Below are positions 59,706 through 64,000 of a stretch of 64,000 nt of DNA, piece after piece. The DNA is from an uncultured Eubacteriales bacterium. GTDB lineage: Bacteria > Bacillota > Clostridia > Oscillospirales > Oscillospiraceae. A model generated the notes under the pieces. The model was not told the DNA's origin. It searched no databases and saw nothing but the letters and a program-made list of their open reading frames with translations. Each line of letters starts with the position of its first letter. Within the stretch, counting starts at the first letter, position 1. The stretch is from NCBI GenBank assembly GCA_958402445.1, contig CATXTO010000007.1, positions 31,437 to 95,436 of the forward strand. The letters run 5' to 3'. A program made the translations under genes and the position numbers.

Positions 59706-62348
59706 ATGGCCAGAGAATTACCGAAAGTGTATGAACCGGGGGATGTGGAAGCCAGAATTTACAAGATGTGGGAAGAGGGCGGTTATTTTCGCACTCAGCG
59801 GGACCCCCGGAAAAGGCCCTTTACCATCGTCATGCCGCCTCCCAATGTAACGGGCCAGCTGCACATCGGCCACGCTATGGATGCGGCACTGCAGGATGCC
59901 CTGATTCGCTTTAAACGGATGCAGGGATACGCGGCGTTGTGGGTTCCGGGTGTGGACCATGCCGGCATCGCTACCCAGATCCGGGTGGAGGAGGAGCTGC
60001 GCAAAGAGGGACTGACTCGCTACAATCTGGGCCGGGAGCGATTCCTGGAACGGGTCTGGGATTGGAAGCGGCAATATGGTGATCGCATCCTGGAGCAGCA
60101 AAAGAAATTGGGGGCCTCCTGTGATTGGGATAGGGCCCGGTTCACCATGGATGAGGGCTGCTCCAAGGCGGTGCGGGAGGTCTTTGTCTCCCTGTATGAT
60201 AAGGGCATGATCTATAAAGGAAGCCGCATCATCAACTGGTGCCCGCACTGTGTCACAGCGCTGTCTGACGCAGAAGTGGAATATCAGGACAAGCCGGGGC
60301 ACCTGTGGCATGTCCGGTACCCGCTGGCGGATGGCTCCGGTGCTGTCGTAGTTGCCACCACCCGGCCTGAAACTATGCTGGGAGATTCCGGCGTCTGTGT
60401 GAACCCTGCGGACCCCCGGTATCAAGCTTTCATTGGTAAGCAGGTTATCTTACCCCTGATGAATCGAACGATCCCCGTGGTGGCAGACGACTATGCGGAG
60501 ATGGACTTCGGAACCGGCTGTGTGAAAATGACTCCGGCCCATGACCCCAATGACTTCGAGGTTGGCTTACGGCATCATCTGGAGGTCATACGGGTTCTGG
60601 ACGACAATGGCAAGGTCAATGAAAACGGCGGAAAATATCAGGGCCTGGACCGCTATGAGGCCAGGAAAGCCGTCGTCGCGGACCTGGAAGCCCAGGGGTA
60701 TCTGGTCAAAGTAGAGGACTATTCCCACAGTGTCGGCACCTGCTACCGCTGTCACAATGACGTAGAGCCTATCATCTCCGCCCAATGGTTTGTCAAAATG
60801 AAGCCGTTGGCGGAGGAGGCCATTCGGGTGGTGCAGGAGGGTCAAACGCAGTTTGTTCCGGAGCGCTTTACGAAGACCTACCTGAACTGGATGGAGCATG
60901 TACGGGATTGGTGCATTTCCAGACAGCTTTGGTGGGGTCACCAGATTCCAGCCTGGACCTGTGGAGATTGCGGCCATCTTACCGTTTCCCGGGAGGACCC
61001 CGCCTGCTGCGCCGCCTGCGGCAGTAAAAATATTGCACAAGACCCAGATGTGCTGGACACCTGGTTTTCCTCGGCTCTGTGGCCTTTTGAAATCTTGGGC
61101 TGGCCGGAACGGACGGAGGATTTGGCATATTTCTACCCCACGGACGTCTTGGTCACCGGCTATGATATTATCTTTTTCTGGGTGGCGCGGATGATTTTCT
61201 CCGCCTGCGCGCACACGGGGCAGCCTCCGTTCCATACGGTGCTGATCCACGGCCTCATCCGAGACGACAAGGGTCGGAAGATGTCCAAGTCTCTGGGCAA
61301 TGGAATTGACCCCTTGGAGATGATTGACCAATACGGCAGTGACGCGCTTCGGCTGAATATGATCACCGGGAATTCCCCGGGAAATGATATGCGCTTCTAT
61401 ACCGAGCGCTGCGAGGCCATGCGGAACTTTGCCAACAAGCTTTGGAATGCCAGCCGATATGTGCTGATGAATGTGTCCGGGGATGGTCCTTGGGCACTGC
61501 CGGGGCGAGAGCGGTTGGAACTTGCTGACCGCTGGATTCTCAGTAAACTGAACACGCTCATTACAGAGGTTACGGACAACCTAGAGAAATATGAGTTGGG
61601 CGTTGCAGTACAAAAGGTATATGATTTTGTGTGGGATTCTTATTGCGACTGGTATATCGAGCTAACCAAGGCCCGCCTGTATGGCGAGGACGCGGCCAGC
61701 AAGGAGGCGGCCATTCAGGTCCTGGTGTATGTACTGGACCAGACGCTGCGGCTTTTGCATCCCTTTATGCCCTTTATTACAGAAGAAATCTGGCAGTCTA
61801 TTCCCCACCAGGGCCAGGCTTTGATTGTAGCGCAATGGCCGGAGGCTTCTGCGGAACAATCCTATCCCGTGGAAGAAGCGCATATGGAATCTGTCATGCA
61901 GGCAATTCGCGCTGTTCGGAATCGGCGGGCGGAGATGAATGTGCCGCCCTCCAAAAAGGCGGCGCTGTATGTGGTCACCGCATTGCCGGAGGTATTTGCC
62001 GCTGGAATTCCATTTTTGCAGCGCCTGGCTTATGCGGAGCGTGTGGAGGTCCTCGCGGATGCGCCGGCACACAGCGAAACCATGGTGTCCTGCGTGACGG
62101 CGGATTCCAAGCTATTTATTCCGCTGGGAGAGCTGGTAGATATCTCAAAGGAACTGGAGCGGCTGGACAAAGAGCTGGAGAAAACGCAAAAGGGCCTGTT
62201 CGCTGTGGAGGCAAAACTGACCAACGAGAAATTTACGGCACGGGCGCCGGAGGCGGTGGTGAACGCAGAGCGCGACAAGGCTGAGAAGCTCCGCGCATTG
62301 ATGCGGCAGCTTCGGGAAAGCCAAGCAAGGCTAAAAGCAATTCGGTAA
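59706..62348 (+). CDS. valS: Valyl-tRNA synthetase
   Basis: This 880-residue class I synthetase charges tRNA(Val) and edits mischarged threonine. Visible: PPPNVTGQLHIGHAMDAALQD (HIGH), the CP1 editing domain with TTRPETMLGDSGVCVNP and the VKMTPAHDPNDFEVG block, the KMSKS loop DDKGRKMSKSLGNGIDPLE, the helical anticodon-binding domain (about 600-740) and a C-terminal coiled coil (about 815-878; ELERLDKELEKTQKGLFAVEAKL) that clamps the tRNA. A zinc-ribbon-like CxxC pair (CGDCGH..CCAACG) lies near residue 420. SD AGGAGG is present. Expression is governed by the upstream T-box. Confidence 0.97.
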   Translation: MARELPKVYEPGDVEARIYKMWEEGGYFRTQRDPRKRPFTIVMPPPNVTGQLHIGHAMDAALQDALIRFKRMQGYAALWVPGVDHAGIATQIRVEEELRKEGLTRYNLGRERFLERVWDWKRQYGDRILEQQKKLGASCDWDRARFTMDEGCSKAVREVFVSLYDKGMIYKGSRIINWCPHCVTALSDAEVEYQDKPGHLWHVRYPLADGSGAVVVATTRPETMLGDSGVCVNPADPRYQAFIGKQVILPLMNRTIPVVADDYAEMDFGTGCVKMTPAHDPNDFEVGLRHHLEVIRVLDDNGKVNENGGKYQGLDRYEARKAVVADLEAQGYLVKVEDYSHSVGTCYRCHNDVEPIISAQWFVKMKPLAEEAIRVVQEGQTQFVPERFTKTYLNWMEHVRDWCISRQLWWGHQIPAWTCGDCGHLTVSREDPACCAACGSKNIAQDPDVLDTWFSSALWPFEILGWPERTEDLAYFYPTDVLVTGYDIIFFWVARMIFSACAHTGQPPFHTVLIHGLIRDDKGRKMSKSLGNGIDPLEMIDQYGSDALRLNMITGNSPGNDMRFYTERCEAMRNFANKLWNASRYVLMNVSGDGPWALPGRERLELADRWILSKLNTLITEVTDNLEKYELGVAVQKVYDFVWDSYCDWYIELTKARLYGEDAASKEAAIQVLVYVLDQTLRLLHPFMPFITEEIWQSIPHQGQALIVAQWPEASAEQSYPVEEAHMESVMQAIRAVRNRRAEMNVPPSKKAALYVVTALPEVFAAGIPFLQRLAYAERVEVLADAPAHSETMVSCVTADSKLFIPLGELVDISKELERLDKELEKTQKGLFAVEAKLTNEKFTARAPEAVVNAERDKAEKLRALMRQLRESQARLKAIR

Positions 62349-62356
62349 CTATGAAA

Positions 62357-62392
62357 ACGGACTCTCTCGTCCGTTCAGGCCAGAGAGTCCGT
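62357..62392 (+). terminator. Hairpin after valS
   Basis: An 11-bp perfect stem ACGGACTCTCT / AGAGAGTCCGT with a 14-nt loop, 9 bp past the stop. No T-run follows, so it may stabilise the 3' end rather than terminate. Confidence 0.5.
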
Positions 62393-62641
62393 ATCCCGGA
62401 GGGAGACAAGCATTCCAAATTTTTATTTGCTTCCCACCTTAGGGGGTATCACAATTAACAGCGTATTATCTGTTCGACTCTACCTGGGACGGCGGAATGT
62501 CCAAACATAACCACCTGTTTTTTGGGCGTTTCCTCAGAAACCATGCAGAGTTTCTATCCTAGAAGCGTAGTCAACTTTTATCAGGAAACGCTACCGGCCT
62601 GTAAGGCGGATTTACCGCATCCTTAGATTAAAGATAGAATC
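62393..62641. other. Gene-free, structured stretch before a strong terminator
   Basis: No ORF is credible. An outer pairing GCGTTTCCT / AGGAAACGC encloses a hairpin AGAAAC/GTTTCT; further on GGCGG..CCGC can pair. The stretch ends in the perfect terminator at 62642-62671. The layout resembles a small structured RNA, but I do not recognise a family or a clear promoter. Confidence 0.35.
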
Positions 62642-62671
62642 CGGCCTCAATGGCAGTTGCCATTGAGGCCG
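62642..62671 (+). terminator. Strong terminator
   Basis: A 13-14-bp perfect stem CGGCCTCAATGGC / GCCATTGAGGCCG with a minimal loop, followed by AATTTTTTG. It ends the valS transcript or an RNA encoded in the preceding gap. Confidence 0.88.
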
Positions 62672-62690
62672 AATTTTTTGTGACACGCAT

Positions 62691-62728
62691 CATACTGGGA
62701 TGGCGCCAGTTAGACGCCATCCAGTATG
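62691..62728 (-). terminator. Hairpin after the SLH protein gene
   Basis: CATACTGGGATGGCG / CGCCATCCAGTATG, a 14-bp stem with one bulged G, 10 bp past the SLH gene stop on the minus strand; T-run weak. Confidence 0.6.
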
Positions 62729-62737
62729 CTCGTTGGG

Positions 62738-64000
62738 TTACAAGAGGATTTCGTACAGGAACCGGATCAGCATGGTCGCGCCTTGCACTCTCGTCGCCGT
62801 TGCGGCAGGTGCCAAAACCTGCTCGCTCACACCAAGGATAATGCCATTCTCCACGGCCCAGGACATTGCCGTGCGGGCAAACGGGCTGACGCGCTCACCA
62901 TCGGTGAAGCCGGACAGGTCCCCGGTGACGGTCATGTCACATCCGTTTTGCTTCGCATAGCGGTACAAGAACGTGACCATTTGCTCCCGAGTCAGCGTAT
63001 GGGTAGGTGCGAACATATCCTTTGTTACGCCCTCTGTGAGTCCAGTGTTCGCGGCCCAAATCACCGCGTCGGTGTACCAGCGATTTTCCTCTACATCCTG
63101 GAAGGGATTCTGCATTCCTTCCACGCTGGGAGAGCCGGACATCCGATACAGCACACTGACCAGCATAGCCCGCGTCATGGTCTTCTCTGGCGCAAAGAGC
63201 TGATTTTCAAAGCCGGTAAACAAGCCCATATGTGTGGCTAGCAGGATGCTGTCCTGTCCCCAGTGCCCCGCAACGTCCCGATAGGGATTGGGCAGTACCT
63301 TGGGATCCATGGCATGAAATGCTTTGACAACGGCAGTAAGATGAGCATAATTGGTGACGAGTGCTTGCTCCGCCGCGGAAAGCGCACGGTAAGCACGTAC
63401 CGCCGTGAGAATCACTTGCAGGTCTGAACAGGCAACCTTCTCAGGAGCGGGCAGCTTGTCGATGAGATCGATCACGGCCTGAATCGGCTTCAGGAGTTCT
63501 GCCAGAGCGGCTTCCGCCTTGGTCAGCTTGCTGTAGTTGGTGACCAGGGCCTGAGCGTCCTTGCCCAGAGCGTCATAGGCCTTCCGGGCAGCCTCAATGG
63601 CTTCCTTGTTGGCCAGCGTGATGGTCTCAGGCAGCTTGTCAATGAGATCGATCACAGCCTCAATCGGCTTCAGGAGCTCTGCCAGAGCGGCTTCCGCCTT
63701 GGTCAGCTTGGAGTAGTTGGTGACCAGAGCCTGAGCATCCTTGCTCAGAGCGTCATAGGCCTTCCGGGCAGCCTCAATGGCTTCCTTGTTGGCTAGCGTG
63801 ACGGTCTCAGGCAGCTTGTCGATGAGATCGATCACAGCCTGAATCGGCTTCAGGAGCTCTGCCAGAGCGGCTTCCGCCTTGGTCAGCTTGCTGTAGTTGG
63901 TGACCAGGGCCTGAGCGTCCTTGCCAAGAGCGTCATAGGCCTTCCGGGCAGCCTCAATGGCTTCCTTGTTGGCTAGCGTGATGGTCTCAGGCAGCTTGTC
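62738..64000 (-). CDS. SLH-domain surface protein with tandem helical repeats, partial (5' end outside window)
   Basis: The frame runs from the stop to the window edge (420 residues). From the N-terminal side there are at least two full and one partial 60-residue helical repeats, nearly identical (IDLIDKLPETITLANKEAIEAARKAYDALGKDAQALVTNYSKL..), a degenerate copy (LIDKLPAPEKVACSDLQ), and then three SLH domains: NPYRDVAGHWGQDSILLATHMGLFTG, NPFQDVEENRWYTDAVIWAANTGLTEG and FTDGERVSPFARTAMSWAVENGIILG. SLH domains bind secondary wall polymer, so the protein is surface-anchored by its C-terminus. The role of the missing N-terminal part is unknown. Confidence 0.92.
   Translation of the reverse strand, partial: DKLPETITLANKEAIEAARKAYDALGKDAQALVTNYSKLTKAEAALAELLKPIQAVIDLIDKLPETVTLANKEAIEAARKAYDALSKDAQALVTNYSKLTKAEAALAELLKPIEAVIDLIDKLPETITLANKEAIEAARKAYDALGKDAQALVTNYSKLTKAEAALAELLKPIQAVIDLIDKLPAPEKVACSDLQVILTAVRAYRALSAAEQALVTNYAHLTAVVKAFHAMDPKVLPNPYRDVAGHWGQDSILLATHMGLFTGFENQLFAPEKTMTRAMLVSVLYRMSGSPSVEGMQNPFQDVEENRWYTDAVIWAANTGLTEGVTKDMFAPTHTLTREQMVTFLYRYAKQNGCDMTVTGDLSGFTDGERVSPFARTAMSWAVENGIILGVSEQVLAPAATATRVQGATMLIRFLYEILL
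63488..64000 (-). repeat. Tandem 180-bp coding repeats in the SLH protein
   Basis: The same landmark recurs at 63488, 63668 and 63848, an exact 180-bp period (60 codons). Copies differ at only a few positions, mostly single-base changes, pointing to recent duplication or gene conversion. The array continues past the window. Confidence 0.92.

Noticed and set aside
63488..64000. Regular repeats that could suggest a CRISPR array
   Set aside because: The 180-bp units are contiguous, coding and without unique spacers; they encode helical repeats of the SLH protein.
1..64000. tRNA or rRNA genes, insertion sequences, prophage or integrative elements
   Set aside because: No tRNA-like T-arm/acceptor pairs, transposase or integrase motifs or terminal inverted repeats were seen in gene-free stretches; the only large repeats are within the SLH gene.

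Overview
The window reads as ordinary chromosome from an anaerobic, spore-forming Clostridia species of moderately high GC, most like the Oscillospiraceae (inference from gene content: complete spoIIIAA-AH operon, tepA-ftsK/spoIIIE, type III glutamine synthetase, two T-box leaders, a C-terminal triple-SLH surface protein). I saw no rRNA, tRNA, phage, insertion sequence or CRISPR array.

Layout. 1-3.1 kb, minus strand: a truncated response regulator, then an AbrB-type regulator/YnbB-type PLP enzyme/EamA transporter operon whose promoter carries three phased direct repeats. 3.2-5.4 kb, plus: glycerol kinase and a GNAT enzyme. 5.5-11.5 kb, minus: an FMN-dependent alpha-hydroxy-acid oxidase relative, pyrG, an APH-type kinase and glnN. 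11.8-15.7 kb, plus: a type Ic aspartate aminotransferase, then tagO/wecA-wecB for envelope polysaccharide priming, ended by a 46-bp perfect palindrome. 15.8-17.0 kb, minus: three overlapping or tightly spaced small genes of unknown function, two of them proline-rich. 17.1-18.4 kb, plus: phosphodiesterase and coaX. 18.5-20.0 kb, minus: M32 carboxypeptidase. 20.2-23.0 kb, plus: two membrane proteins and a DUF4445 ASKHA protein. 23.2-29.2 kb, minus: YfhO, DHHW, MBOAT and a lipoprotein, an envelope O-acylation/glycosylation set. 29.4-30.1 kb, minus: a YbaK-TSCPD fusion.

30.2-48.4 kb is a long plus-strand run: tepA, a UppP relative lacking catalytic residues, ftsK/spoIIIE, an ECF S component behind a folded leader, a MATE transporter, the spoIIIA operon behind a sigma-E-like promoter, T-box(Cys)-cysE-cysS and a tightly overlapped polA-rimI-tsaD tail. 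A cluster of five DnaA-box-like 9-mers lies in the following 560-bp gap. Then come a ferritin-like protein (+), type 4 uracil-DNA glycosylase and a DacF-like D,D-carboxypeptidase (-), a ComEA-like protein, a two-component system coupled to a triple-GerMN lipoprotein, tgt and yajC (+), a GT2 glycosyltransferase (-), T-box(Val)-GNAT-valS (+), and at the right edge the C-terminal part of an SLH surface protein with nearly identical 60-residue repeats (-).

Most genes are housekeeping, envelope or sporulation genes. The least explained features are the proline-rich three-gene operon, the DnaA-box cluster, the catalytically altered UppP relative between tepA and ftsK, the YbaK-TSCPD fusion, and several gene-free stretches with strong RNA folds. 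All calls are from reading the sequence; no database search was run.
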